Assembly (NCBI GenBank): GCA_964017195.1
Contig: OZ024894.1
Coordinates: 3,552,847-3,616,846, forward strand
Source: Siderastrea radians
Lineage: Eukaryota; Cnidaria; Anthozoa; Scleractinia; Rhizangiidae
Direction: 5' to 3'
DNA length: 64,000 nt
Shown: positions 23,901 to 35,649 of the stretch, in pieces
Position numbering within the stretch: the first letter of the stretch is position 1
How the letters are laid out: every line of letters starts with the position of its first letter
Made by a program: the position numbers and the translations under genes
Notes under the pieces: model-generated
What the model saw: only the letters and a program-made list of their open reading frames with translations
Database searches by the model: none
What the model was told of the DNA's origin: nothing

Positions 23901-25309
23901 TTTTGTAACGCTCGATATTGCAGAATTATGCTATCTTTTACAGCCCAGTAACTGAGTTTGTTTTCAGTTATAAAAAAGTTAAAATGTACCAATTTAATTT
24001 TTTTAATACCAATTTCTAGCTTACCTTAAAATAACTTGAGAAAAAGTAACTATCCAATAAGACATCATCTAAAACTGATTGATCTGTTGAATTGCAGAAA
24101 CAGAAAGTTGGGTAGTCAGCTGCAGCTGTTGTACTGTCATGAATGCAAACTTGCTATTTGCATAATAAAATATCAAGAAGAATTTCAAATTGTGTGCAAA
24201 ATGGACCTCTATTACATATAAGTAACAAAAATATATTTCAAACATTTCCCTTACTTTCTTACAACGAAAATAACCTTTCGTAGCAAGAGTGCTCTAATTA
24301 CAAGTAATGAACGTACGTTTGCCATTATGTAAACAATATCTTAAAAACAATTACAAATTATGCGTTCAAAGCGGACTTCTATATATAATTATCTGGCCTG
24401 GGCTAGAAATCTAATAATGGAGAAGGGTTTTCCTAATTTTCAAGACGTGAAAACTACAATAAGACTATCTGCACTGCGTTAAAATTTTGGCAGAACTCAA
24501 GCTGAAATAATGTATAAACAACTCTTGAATTGGCCAATGGACTTTCCTTTGTTGTTGAAGATTTAAACTACAATGTTTACAAAGAGTCCAATATTAAAAA
24601 AGTGAAAGGATAAAGCGGCAAGGCCCGCGCCAAACCAAAATATTTTTGTTAGGATTGCATTGTTTAACCACTGCTTATTACAAAGTTAAGTCTATATTTC
24701 TGTGTTTTCCTTGAGATCGAGAATACTAAGCTTGTTTAAAAAATAGTTATCTCTCTAGGATACTAAGGAATTTCGTTGAAGTTTTTCTGGAGGAAAAATG
24801 AAAATGTCCAGAAAAAAAATACAAAAAGGGGTTGCCATGGCGTTGTGAAATGAACAAGAAATGGAATTTTCCGTTATAGCTTAATATTAAATAGAGGAAT
24901 AAAATCTATAAATCGCTATGTGCCCAGTCGTAGCGTTCAGATAAGCTGCAAGACTTGAACGGGCAGAGTCATTAAAAGCTAAGAAGCTTAGATTAGCATA
25001 GTACTCACATCGCTTCGCTCCAAAAGCCAGACTGTAAGCCCTCCGTCGTTCTAAATCCTCATCAAAAGTTGGGAGCTGTGATGACGGGATTTCACCTTTC
25101 AAGTGACGATATATCTCCGCTGCTTTCTCGTAGATTGAATGACTAAAAGTGTCTCGCTTCTTTCTCGCAGCAACTGCAGTTTCGCTCTGACTAATCCGTG
25201 CATTATTCGAGACGGCGCTTCCATGCTGTTTAACGCCGTTCGAAGCATCGAAGTTGCTCGCTGATTTTTTTGCCTTGCTCGATGAGCCACCGTCACCTTT
25301 CTTTAGCAT
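17987..25309 (-). CDS. NSUN7: NSUN7-like protein, RNA m5C methyltransferase family (nine exons, 671 aa)
   Basis: Exons in transcript order: 25309-25009, 24083-24025, 23070-22549, 21911-21797, 21017-20898, 20533-20343, 19817-19544, 18714-18638, 18343-17987. All have GT-AG borders and compatible phases, total 672 codons with stop; human NSUN7 is about 718 aa. The start is the only ATG of its frame (CAT at 25307-25309). Recognition: a RRAYSLAFGAK block (about residue 90), DDVLLDSYFF (110), VMLLDYQQNGF (130), VYARVNTWKATY (about 210), a C-terminal methyltransferase-like fold and the conserved LERAAKKGL near 560, followed by a basic disordered tail. NSUN proteins methylate cytosine in RNA using a motif-IV PC Cys and a motif-VI TCS Cys. 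Here PCS is kept (Cys403) but motif VI reads TRS (Arg465), and no CAAPG-like SAM loop is seen. The protein may therefore be a non-catalytic RNA-binding homologue. Orthology to NSUN7 is from family knowledge, not a search. Confidence 0.92.
19080..19235. mobile_element. Truncated copy of the 12732-type palindromic MITE
   Basis: It retains TGCGATTTTCGCGAGCGCTCGCGTGTTCG, a TCCTCGACCACTCT block and the end GAGACTGCTCGTAGT, which match one arm and the end of the 12732-12923 element. The opposite arm is largely degraded. It lies downstream of the 19544 splice donor, in an intron of the NSUN7-like gene. Confidence 0.6.
20622..20830. mobile_element. Second full-length relative of the 12732-type palindromic MITE
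   Basis: The left arm (GGACTACGAGCGGTCTCTCT, TTCGCTCAGGGTTAG) and right arm (CTCGACTATTCAGAGAGG, AAAGAGAGATTGCACGTGGTC) are inverted copies. The interior has CGCGCTCG and CGTCACGTTCCACGCGGCAGG, as in the 12.7-kb copy. No clear target duplication was found. It sits in the intron between exons 5 and 6 of the NSUN7-like gene. Confidence 0.75.
21184..21680. mobile_element. MITE in NSUN7-like intron 4, with internal tandem duplication
   Basis: The left end GAGGGAGGGGCACTTGGGTG matches, inverted, the right end around CACTCGGGTATATTATTGAC. Between them an 83-base unit is repeated twice at about 21261-21425: TTTTCTGGTAGACTTTTTCT then TTTTCTGGTGGACTTTTTCT. It lies between exon 4 (ends 21797) and exon 5 (starts 21017). 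Confidence 0.65.
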
Positions 25310-25600
25310 TGTGCAGGGTACAACACAATTTACAAGTAACTGATCGATTGACTGAGAGATCGTGTATGTTTTGGTGTAAAGTTTCGCGGTCAATGAAGCG
25401 CTCTCCAAGGAATCACCAGGGCACTCGCTAAACAATCTCTTACGTCACAATGGAGAAATCAAAAACAACCAACTGCAGTGCGCTTGAGAGCCCATTGTTT
25501 GGCAAAGTGAGACTACACTGCACTCTTTTCTTTTTTCTTTCACTTTTATAGCTCTAAGTTTTTGGTACGTGCCGGATAATATACACTTAGCAGTGTGATG
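25310..25600 (-). promoter_or_regulatory. Presumed 5' region of the NSUN7-like gene
   Basis: This is the DNA immediately upstream of the first ATG. The frame stays open upstream to a TTG at 25435 but contains no other ATG, and a TACGTCAC (half CRE) lies at about 25441. No TATA box is convincing. Confidence 0.3.
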
Positions 25601-26501
25601 CTATCAAATGTCACTAATGACACTAATCGGGATGACACACGGCACATTTTTTTTTCTCAAAATAAAATCAAGCGCATGCCATGGGGGACCCTCTGCGAAA
25701 AGAGAAGGAATTTTTTTCTCTTGTGGAAATCATTCCGGAAAGGGCTCCTGTTCCGGGGTAGTTTGGGAGAAGAAAAAGAAGCATTTAAAAAAAATAATAA
25801 TTTTGGCAAAAAAAAAATTATCCCATTCCGGTCGGTTAGTTAAAAATTATCACTTCAGAGAAGGAACAAAATACTACGCTGAAGAGAAAGTACGGTGCCC
25901 AAGTTGTAAATTCGGTCACTAAAAGGCGACCACCGATCTAACGTTAAAAACTGGATAACCGGATTTAAGAAGGTATTCTATAGGAAAATGCGGTATGTGC
26001 GGCCCCGGAGCCTGGTGGCAGGTTAGGCCAAAAGGGGCTAACCAGTTATCCAGAAAAAGGGGAAAAAAACTAGGAACGAGGTTGAACAATGGGCACACAA
26101 CAAAGTAAATGTTTTCTTTTATAGGCCATTAATGGAAAATATCTATCATTCTTTAGATGCTTTGTTGCCATGACAACGGCCTATACCTAAGAAGCAAAAC
26201 CTGATAAATAACGGTAATTATGTTGGTAACCTGACTGGAAAAATTCAGGGTCAAAGATATGAAGACAACAGAACTAGGGCTTCTTTTGCAAGTATTGCTA
26301 GTTCGTATAATCGCTTTTGTGGAAACTCTAGGGAGCCACCTTAATATCCTCTGTTTGTGTGTTGTGATGTGCATTTATAATGACCGTATCGGTTTGTGAA
26401 CTAGCAAAACTAAAGGCGAAATTTAGGGCTTTTAAAACTGAAGAATCCTTATAGCAGCAATTTTAAATGTTTTTATTTCATTTTCTTCATTTTCAACCAG
26501 C
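25600..26501. other. Intergenic DNA, no gene seen
   Basis: Short open frames only; some homopolymer A and T runs. I can support no exon, RNA gene or complete transposon here. Confidence 0.45.
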
Positions 26502-27014
26502 CTCGTACCCAGAGTCCTCACGCTTCTTGGTCAGCGAGTGGTCGCCTGGAGAGACCCTGGGGTAATGGCAAAAATCATTTTGTTTGACTGGCTGTTCCTG
26601 GGCTGTTCACCATTAACCATAGGATTCGTGCGGCAACAATTCCATTAAGCCGCGGCTACACGAGCGATTTTTTGCTTGCGATGGTGATGCGATTTTTTTG
26701 AAATTGTCGCGTCGTCAGCGCGCGGCGAAAATCGCCTGTGTAGCCACCCTCTGACGAAGTCCGTGATTTAGTCGCAAAAAATTCAACTCATTGAATTTCT
26801 CGCGAGTTTTTTCTGCGATTTTTTCATCTGTCGCATCACCTGTGCGAGGATGGCTACACATGAGATTTTCTCCGCGCGCTGGTGACGCGACAATTTTCAA
26901 AAAAATCGCACCACCATCGCAAGCAAAAAATCGCACGTGTAGCCGCGGCTTTACCTCAGAGTCTCTGCTTGCGACCACCCGCTGACCAAGAAGCCTGAGA
27001 ACTCTGGGTACGAG
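26502..27014. mobile_element. MITE with CTCGTACCCAGAGT ends, split by a second MITE
   Basis: The left end CTCGTACCCAGAGTCCTCA, CTTCTTGGTCAGCGAGTGGTCG is repeated inverted at the right end (CGACCACCCGCTGACCAAGAAG, ACTCTGGGTACGAG). Excluding the inner insertion (26648-26950 plus a TTA duplication) the element is about 207 bp. Confidence 0.85.
26648..26950. mobile_element. Nested MITE with AGCCGCGGCTAC ends and TTA target duplication
   Basis: Terminal repeats AGCCGCGGCTACACGAGCG and CGTGTAGCCGCGGCT are near-perfect inverses, followed inward by GATTTTTTGCTTGCGATGGTG versus its complement. TTA lies on both sides (26645-26647 and 26951-26953). A 3-bp TTA/TAA duplication fits PIF/Harbinger-type elements. 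A second copy lies at 27216-27531. Confidence 0.85.
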
Positions 27015-27215
27015 AAAGTAAGAGTCGCTTATCAAGCAATTTTCCACAAGCGTATTCGATTCCATTGCCTTCAAAGTCAAAACCTTGAGAGAATTGTTTG
27101 AAATCGCAAGTCTTCTTGTCCAAGTCATATTCTGAAATGCTTGATGTGTCGAGAACCTTCAATGTCCACATGAAAATATGTCTGGGTGGTCTCGGGTCGT
27201 GTGGTCGCACCGTAA

Positions 27216-27531
27216 AGCCGCGGCTACACGGGCGATTTTTTGCTCGCGCTGGTGATGCGATTTTTTGGAAAATTGTCGCGTCGCCCGCGCGCGGCGAAAA
27301 TCGCACGTGTAGCCACCCTCGCACAGGTGATACGACAGCTGAAAATATCGAAAAAAATAAATAACGCGAGAAACTCAATGAGTTGAATTTTTTGCCACAA
27401 AATCCCGTACTTTGTCATTCCTGCCAAAATTTGTCGCTAAGTGTAGCCAGCACCGCGAGCTGGCGACGCTACAATTCTAAAAAAAATCGCATCACAATCG
27501 CAAGAAAAAAATCACTTTTGTAGACTCAGCT
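27216..27531. mobile_element. Second copy of the AGCCGCGGCTAC MITE
   Basis: It starts AGCCGCGGCTACACGGGCGA after TAA and ends CACTTTTGTAGACTCAGCT. The right end is more diverged than the copy at 26648-26950 and lacks a matching 3-bp flank, so it is older. Confidence 0.8.
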
Positions 27532-30500
27532 CAATAGTCGGGCACGATAATCCCGGCACACTGCCCTGTATCTTGTATACGAAGAGTTTTAAAGTATGAA
27601 ACTTTGCTAGTAGTTTATCATTTTTCTTAAAAACAGTTTAAAATAACAGTTATGTAGAATGAGTGTTTTATGTTTCTACAAATGGTTTTTCGGGCCCAAA
27701 AAGTTTGCGGGGCTTACGAGAAACGCACGGCAGGAGCCAATCCACAATATTCATTCAACAAGCAACAATTCAGTCTGCAGTACGCAATATATTTATTTAC
27801 CTCAGTTCACACAGACAGTTAGAGTAACAAAATACAGTACACATAGTAATATCAGTTGTAGAAGTGAGATGGGAGGTACGCAAGACCTGACGTGAAATTG
27901 TCGCATGATTTGATGTGCGGCTGAAAAGCATGCTTGCTACAACAACAAACTTGACCGAATCAAGTACAAATGACAAAAGCTACACAAAAGATTTTGTATC
28001 TTTAACTGTTCATTGTGTTGTGATAAATCCCACCACTGTTTTCGACAGACTGCTGAGAACCAAGCTTTGTAGGTGGTTTAACCCTTTAAGCCCTGACAGT
28101 GACGAAGATGGAATTTTTTACATTATCACTAATTGTTCAAACATTCAAGTGAAGCGAATGAAGTGATCAGATAGAATGAGATGTCTTGATATTTAGTCAA
28201 ATTCTCCTTAATAGTTCCATAAGAAATATATGCAGAACAGTAAAAAGAATATGCATTTTTATATCAGGGCCTAAAGGGTCAAAATAACCAATCAGGGCAA
28301 ACAAGATTTTTTCAAAACAATCAGGAGTAAAACCACAAAGAAACTAACAAACAAAAAACCAAACGTTTTCCCGAGCTCGGCATCGGTTACATAACACAAT
28401 AAACAGGTCAATTTAAAATTGTCATGCGACAATGACTTCTATCCGAATCTAGCCGACAATTTACGACAGGTCATCGATATCCCCCGTTAAACGGTCGATA
28501 ACGTCCGCGACGCCAGAAAGGAGTAGTCAACCTAAATTTTTTTAAACTGAGTTGGACATAAACCTGGCCCTAATACTTCTATCTTCTATGAAATTAAGAT
28601 AGAGATACAATTTCCTATTAAAATAGAAAAACAGTAGAACAAAAATTTAACATCCTTAATATTAGGTAATTCGATATTTTAACTCTCTCAACTCCAGTTT
28701 TTGAAAAATGTAACCCTTTATAAACGCGTGACAGTTCTTCACAGTTTTACATGAACATTTCCTAGGGAAACTAGAAACGTCGTTTACTTGGTGAACACTA
28801 AACCAAAATTCAATTTTAAAACGGTCTAAATTCATGCAATATTAGAAAACTAAATTCCAATAACTAAATGATATGAAAATGGTCTACGTACAAAATATAA
28901 CTTCAAATAACAAACAAACAAACAAACGGCTTCTAGAAAAGGTGGTAAATAAAAATGTTCTTTTTAAAAAAACCGATAACACTCCTGCAAAATATGAAAA
29001 AAAGACTCCGTAGTTCGTTTTGAAGTTAACGACTAAATGTTTGCGAAATATGTCAGGTAAAACTGTGAAGATGTTGAATCGGTCTTCTATTTGCCAAAAG
29101 TAATTTTGTTCTTAAATCAGCCCTGGAAATGGTAAGAAACGTGCGATTGTGCGTTGCACTAAAGTGGAACCCCGATATAACGAGATCCCTTATAACGAAG
29201 ACCCCTGTCAACCGAACCACTCAACCGACGAACTGCGAGCGTTTTCCCGTTAGCCACCAGAAGCACGTCTTAGACGTGACGTTTTCCAGCGACTGGCACC
29301 GGTTTCGTGGCCTTGATTCGTTTACCCGCGCTTGCCACCGGTTGCACGTTCTTACCTCGGGTTCTGATTGGTTTATTTGGTTAATGGCTTTTGCTGTGAC
29401 TGGTCAGCACCGATGGCACTAGAAACTGATTCAATCAAATACTTGACCTTGTACCTTCACCCACACGATAAAGTGATAAGCTTTCTACAACAAGCATACC
29501 GAAAATACAAAAATTCCCCATGCTGGAAAGTTAAACATGTTAACTGTTCACGGTTTAAATACGTTCCCCAACTTAAGCTGATAACATACACTCTATTAAC
29601 AAAGAAATGTCCCCAAAAATAAAAGGCAAACTGCCATAACAAACAAAACTTTTGAAATCAAAAATCTTGTTAATAAATTTCCACTCAAATTTTTACTTTT
29701 TTTTTTCACACATTCCTGTAGGAAAATAAAATAGATATCCTGTATTTGACCAGTTAACTCTCTTTCTACAAATGATATACTCTGTTGCTTAATTTGGATG
29801 ACTTAATGTTATATGCTTTAAGCTTCAAAATAGTTAAGTTTTACAAACTTGACTGGAAACGGCCAAATTGCCTTTGCAAGTATGCAGCCAAGCCTAGCAT
29901 ATCCCATGATGCCCTAAACTTGCATTTCCGAATACGGCATGCGCCCAGAGCCAATAAGAAGATTAAAATCTACATGTAATAGCATCTTAAAGTTCCTCTT
30001 GATGTCTTTAAAGATGTATAACCATCTACAGACACTGTAGAACTGTAGTAACAACAAAACAATAGAGCCTAGCCCCGAAAACAATAGAGCTGCGTGATAC
30101 CAAGGTCCAATGAAATTAGAGGTTGTTAAGAGCTGCGGGGCTACTCAGGTAGAATGTCACACTATCCAAAGTCATAAGTCCAGTTCAGGGAAAGCTGACG
30201 CAACAACTAGAAGTGATTATCACAATTCTCATTGCATACAAGAACGGAAAACTAAATTTTTTCATGAAAGTTAACTAAGACGACGTTGCCCTTACAATCC
30301 CAAGTGGAAAACCAGTCAAGACAAAATCTGAAAAGAAATTGTTACACTATGAACTTAAGAAAGTCGTGCCATTCTTTAAATTGGTTACAAGACCGGTGGT
30401 GATAATGAAATTTGTTTCAAACCTTACGATTTCAGTTTAAGTACACATTAATAAAATATTTTGACCAATTTGCTCCTTAAAAATAATGATTAAAAATTTA

Positions 30501-31095
30501 AATAATTGCCTAAGGAAATTCACATAACACTTATGATCTCCGAACCAAAATAGCTCAACCACAGTTCACTACAAGAGGAAATTTAAGATGGCACTTGGCT
30601 CCAAATAAATTAAAATTTTGCTGGCTGAATTATGACGAAAAGGAGTATAGTTGAAGTCCTCTTGCATAAATATCCCTGCATACCAACTGTCAATATTAAA
30701 CAGTCGAAACACACGTATTTTTCCGATACAGATAACATTGCTTCTAGCTGGCTAGATCACTGAGATAAACATATACTCTGGTTATTTCTTTGTTTGTTTA
30801 TTTATTCCATATGAAAAAATATTGCTTGTATTCTACAAAATATACCAAATTACATGGAATAGGATATTAATACATTTGTACTCTTATCACTGAATTCGGA
30901 AAAAAGGCTGCCGCCAAATAATATTATTATTCAATACATAACTGTGATAATATTTTACTGCCCACTTCAAGTGCCATTAAGAGATAATCTAAATCTGTGA
31001 ATTGCCCTTGCCCAAGTGTTTACAAGTCTTCTAAATATATTTCATCCAATAGTGAATTAACTATACCATCACTCGTGTACACAATGTACCCATTG
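27532..31095. other. Intergenic region between NSUN7-like and AFF genes
   Basis: No gene is visible. It holds a MITE at 28082-28279. Around 29161 the sequence GTGGAACCCCGATATAACGA resembles the end of a Tc1/pogo-type transposon, but no partner end was found. Confidence 0.5.
28082..28279. mobile_element. MITE with CCCTTTAAGCCCTGA ends
   Basis: Left end CCCTTTAAGCCCTGA and right end TCAGGGCCTAAAGGG are imperfect inverses. The interior (GTCAAATTCTCC, AGTTCCATAAGAAATA) recurs at about 36379-36575, so this is a dispersed family. Confidence 0.7.
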
Positions 31096-31101
31096 TTTAT
31101 T
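31096..31101 (-). promoter_or_regulatory. Candidate polyadenylation signal of the AFF gene
   Basis: AATAAA on the minus strand, about 107 bases past the AFF stop codon at 31208-31210. Confidence 0.5.
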
Positions 31102-31207
31102 GAGATGGTGCTATACCTCTACTGATCCTGTGAATGAATGTCCATAATTCCGGTCCGGTCTGGGGGTGGTAGATAATTTACAATGGTTTTTTGTGGTCCA
31201 TATCCTT

Positions 31208-34200
31208 TCAAGAGTTCTTGGCTTTCAGGGCATCTCGAATACGCTTCACTCCTTCCTCAATGTACTCAATCATGTGCACAATTGAACTGCAAAACAGTAA
31301 CAAGCAACTGGTTAAAACAATAAGTTTAAGTAAGCGAAACTACATCTACAGAGCAATAAACCACGTCATGGTAACCCTTTCCGTGTGCTATCAAGAACCA
31401 AGGTAATGGACCTTAGTGGACAATAAGCTAATTAAAAGATCTTTTAAATGTAATTAACTTAATGCCCTGCTGCACTTCACCCAACCTTCATCTTCTCAAG
31501 ATTCTGCCGTATCGAAATTCCACTCATCCCAGCCAACTTTCTTTCTTACTCTGGTAGATACCGCATAGCATTTGTAAGAGTATTTTCTACTAATTCACAA
31601 TGAAATTTTTAGTTTTTTTATTTGCAGCAAAACAAGGAAACCTAATATTATCGGCCTTGCATCTCTTGCAGTCACGTTACTTCTACTCTTGTATTTCTTT
31701 TTATAAGAGGCAAATTAATAAAGCTGAAACAACAGTTAACTTCAATTAATTTTGTTGTCTTTTAAGATCTTGCAAAGTTTCTGTAGGCCAATTACAAGCT
31801 AACAGACAATAGGCCAGTTGTTTAAATTTACATCCACAAAAGTTTTTGCCATACCTGTGAAGTGTTAGTGGGCCACATGTCCGATCCAAGTCCATAAAGA
31901 ACTCTGCCAATGAAAACAGAGAGATGTTACAAAACAAAACACTGTAAATAGTTTGAACCCAGGAGTCGTGTCGTAAGTCGGTGAGGTATGATCGTCCGGG
32001 TGAGTGTAGTCCTGAGAAGGACTGTTTGTGATGACATTGACTGACGGTTCAACAACCTGAGCATAAGTCATCATAGGAGTCAAGCGAATGGTGAATTGTC
32101 AGTAGAAGTTACAAGTCTCTGGTCGTTGTCCTGATTGTTCAATGAACTCACAATGTCATTAGTCGTGTCTGTTACGCCGTGATGTTATTGGCTGTGAAGA
32201 CTGTAAACGTGATTGGTGCTCTACAACTCATACACAGTGGGGAATTTAAGAAACCATAATAGTTACAGCAACATCAACATTACCAAAGAATAAGGTTTTA
32301 ATAAAAAAATGGCTCTGCACGTGTTATCCATTCTGGCACATTACCTTTACACTCTCTCCAAACCAACAGTGTGAAATGACCACTTTTACGGTTTTATGGA
32401 GAATGCTAACACACAATGATGACATCTCTATGAATTCATCTCCTGGAAAGTTTGGCCGAATTGCACTTGGACTAATCCAAAAACAGGTTAAAAAAAGTGA
32501 AGCTGCTTGATCTTTTCATTGGTGTTGCTGTTATGGTTGCTTAGGTCCCTCATGGCATAAGGTCAACAAAATAAACTCAGGGCTCTCACTAAGTTTTGGG
32601 TCGCCAGTTGCGTGGATCTTTACACCTGTAATAAACTTGTTGCTTTGTGAGTCAATTGCACTGACAAGAGGAAAGGTCACTGGTATCATTGAGTTTCCAT
32701 TGTCATGACGCATATTCAGCCAGAATAGGTGTTATAGGTTACGATCCTTAATGACAGCCCTGCAAACCCTTTGCCATGAACAACATTTTACCTCTGAATT
32801 CAAGAACTACAGGCTGGGCCTGGTCCCAGGTATCTTGACTATACACCAAGTTGTTGACTAATAGCACATGCTGCTGTGTCATCGAATGGATCTTCTGTGG
32901 AATGCACACGTTAACAGGAGATGTCATGGCACTGGAAGCAGAGGAGGGTTTGCTGTTCCTTGAGGGCGTGGTCATTGTTTCATTGCTGCCATTGCTCCCC
33001 ACACTGCCCACACTTCCTGAGGGGGATGGGGTGGGGGAAAGAGGAGATGGGGTACCAGTCATCCTGAAGAAAAAAAGATGAGATCAGAATTTTTTACATC
33101 CTCATTATCATCACTGCTCCTCAATCCACATGAGGTTGCCATGGGCATTCTCGTCAGCATCAACCACGATTATGACGACTTCAACTGAAATCCATGACAA
33201 ATTCAAGTGAAATCCTTATAAGAGGCACATGTTACATGTCAAGTGTTAAGAATGACTGACTACATCACTCAGCAATAACTCCTTACTCCCTTCATCACTC
33301 TGACATTACATTAGAAGGAAAACATAGTGTAAATTTTTATACTTCTAGAGACAGCAATCAGATATCAGAAAATGTGAATCACAATTCAAGCACCATCTAA
33401 TCAGAGATGTGCTAGAATAACTGATGGTAACAATTAAGTTGCCAGTTAAAAATGTAGATGACTTACTTTGTGTTTGAAGTGTATGGAGATGGAGCTTGTG
33501 TACTCTTTGGGGGTCCCTGTATAACAAAAATCACAGAAGTCGAGTGGTCCACATCATATCCTAAACTATTGCTTAGATAAATCCTTGCACAATGCTCGGC
33601 TTTAAAGCACCAGTGCTAACAAATGAAAGTTAAAAGAATTATAAGACTATCAAAAAATAATGACCTGACAAGGAAACTGATTATCTATACAGAAAACAAT
33701 TGGGAATAAATTTATGCACATATCACACTTACTCTAAAATGCTCTGTCACCATCTGTTGTTTAAAAAAAAAAGAAAGAAGGAAAAGACAGATGTCAGAGA
33801 TAAAAATTAATAATGTACTAACCTCATAATCTAACTGTAAGAAATGAAAAGATAGTGTCCTATGAATTTCATCAATTCCTGGTAGGTTCACTGGTTCATT
33901 GTGTTGTTTGGATGACACACAAAAAAACAGATCTAAACAATGCAACCCAATCATCATGTAGAGAGATGACATCCTGAGGGCAAGGGGCTAAGCTACGATA
34001 CACAGATTACTTTAAAACATCTGGAAAATGTAAATGATCAATTCAAGCTGACAGTAAATCTAAATTACTCTTACTAAGCCACATAAAAATAACAACATTA
34101 ATTCCTTAGTAAATTCTGCAGAATAAAAAGCTGTTACCTTAACATTTCGCATTATTTGGTCTTTCCTTAGTTTATAGAGCCTCATATACAATATTGACTG

Positions 34201-35649
34201 AATTCTCATGCTAAAATGGAGAAAAATCAATTAAGCAAATTAATGACAATTTAAGACACTTTTCTTTACTGCTGATTAAGGTTCTACTGTAAAAAAGGAA
34301 AAGAACAAAAAACCAACAACAAAAGAAATGTAGATTTTTACTCGGCACAGTTGACATGTACCACCACGATACGCTGTAGTCTTTAAACTTGTGTCATAAG
34401 TAAAATCAGCAGTGTTATTTTCAGTTCCTGACTCCGATCTTCATCACCCTAAACTTGAATTAGCATACCAGACACAAAGTTGTTGCCCACAAGTGCTGTG
34501 TAATTTTCTACACTATGAGCAGTTAATTATACAAATGTACCTGAAATGGCGTAGGACAAAATTAACCCACCCTTGAACTAGTACTTAAATCACACCTACT
34601 ACAATTCCATAAACAATCATACCTCTTTAAGGCAATTTATTTAGCTAAGCTACATAATGACACTTACTTCCATTAAAAGAACCAGAAATTGAGTTAATTA
34701 GCCTTACCATAATGCTGAAAGTCGTTTATCTGGGACATTGTGTGATCGATGAGTATATCTGCTCACAAAATATTGCATTGTGTGTCTAAAAAGCAAATGT
34801 TGGATGGTGTTAAGAAAAAGGTGGAATAAAATGTCCAACAAGCACGCTATACAGCCTAAGGTAAAGGTAAGTAGCACACGAGGCCAAAGAAGGCCCACAC
34901 AGTCAGAGATTAACCCAGTGTTTCTGTCACATGAAGCAAACAACTGAGAGGACTGCTACTCCCCCTTGGATGGGATAATAGTCCATCACAGGGTTACCCC
35001 TAACAGTATGTTGCTGGTGGCCATTAATACACCGGGGTGGAGAGAGAAAATGTGGGGTAAAGTTTCTTGTTAGAGTGACATGTCAACCAGGATGCAACCT
35101 GGAAGAAAAAAATGGTATCTCACCTGAGAAGGTTCAGCGTATCAGAGTACATTTGAAATGCAGTTCGAGATTCTTCTTCATTTTGCTGCATTAAATAAGA
35201 TGAAAACAATCCTTAGACAATTTCGTTACTTTTTCACGAAAACAAGGAAACAAAAAACTAGCTTACCTCGATGGCTTTTCCACATCGAGCAAAGTACATC
35301 ACTGCTTCGATATAAAAGAAAGCTTTAGCGTCCTTATCAGTCTGAAAAATAAAACAGGAAGACTACATTGTCAACCTTTTTAATAAATAATAATATATTT
35401 AGGGCATTTTACATCGTCTCAATGCCCTTACAATACTTAAAGGAAAGTTAAAAAATCTCTTGTCAGTTGGTTTCCCAGGAATGTACGAAATAAAGTAGGG
35501 CCACAACAGTGAACAGGGTAATTAAACAGCGACATACATGTAATATCATTTCTACCCAAATTTGTGTAGCGTCTATGATGCTTACCGAAGAATCAGCTTT
35601 GTGTTTGCGCTTCTTGGCTTCAGCAAGATAATGATCTGGTCCATAAGGT
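31208..35649 (-). other. AFF C-terminal homology domain (exons 13-22)
   Basis: This block of ten exons (35649-35586 down to 31286-31208) encodes the helical domain that mediates AFF dimerisation in animals. It begins YLAEAKKRKHKAD, continues KAFFYIEAVMYFARCG, AFQMYSDTLNLL, a CMRIQSILYMRLYKLRKD helix, then the Ser/Pro-rich TGTPSPLSP segment, then DTWDQAQPVVLEFR, EFFMDLDRTCGPLTL and SIVHMIEYIEEGVKRIRDA before the stop. It is the most diagnostic part of the gene, and every junction keeps frame. Confidence 0.92.

Noticed and set aside
26715..27378. Several 60-140-codon frames sharing RVATQAIFAAR or ARAGDAT-like peptides
   Set aside because: They are translations of the GC-rich MITE terminal repeats on both strands; the shared peptides come from copies of the same inverted repeat.
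29140..29240. Tc1/pogo-like transposon end (GTGGAACCCCGATATAACGA)
   Set aside because: Only one end was found and no transposase or partner repeat, so it is mentioned in the regional entry but not annotated as an element.
33823..33834. Possible 12-base AFF micro-exon (LDYE) with acceptor TTTCTTACAG and donor GTTAGT
   Set aside because: It would keep phase, but skipping it gives the same spacing as vertebrate AFF proteins between the KD and HF positions of the C-terminal domain. It could be a minor isoform at most.
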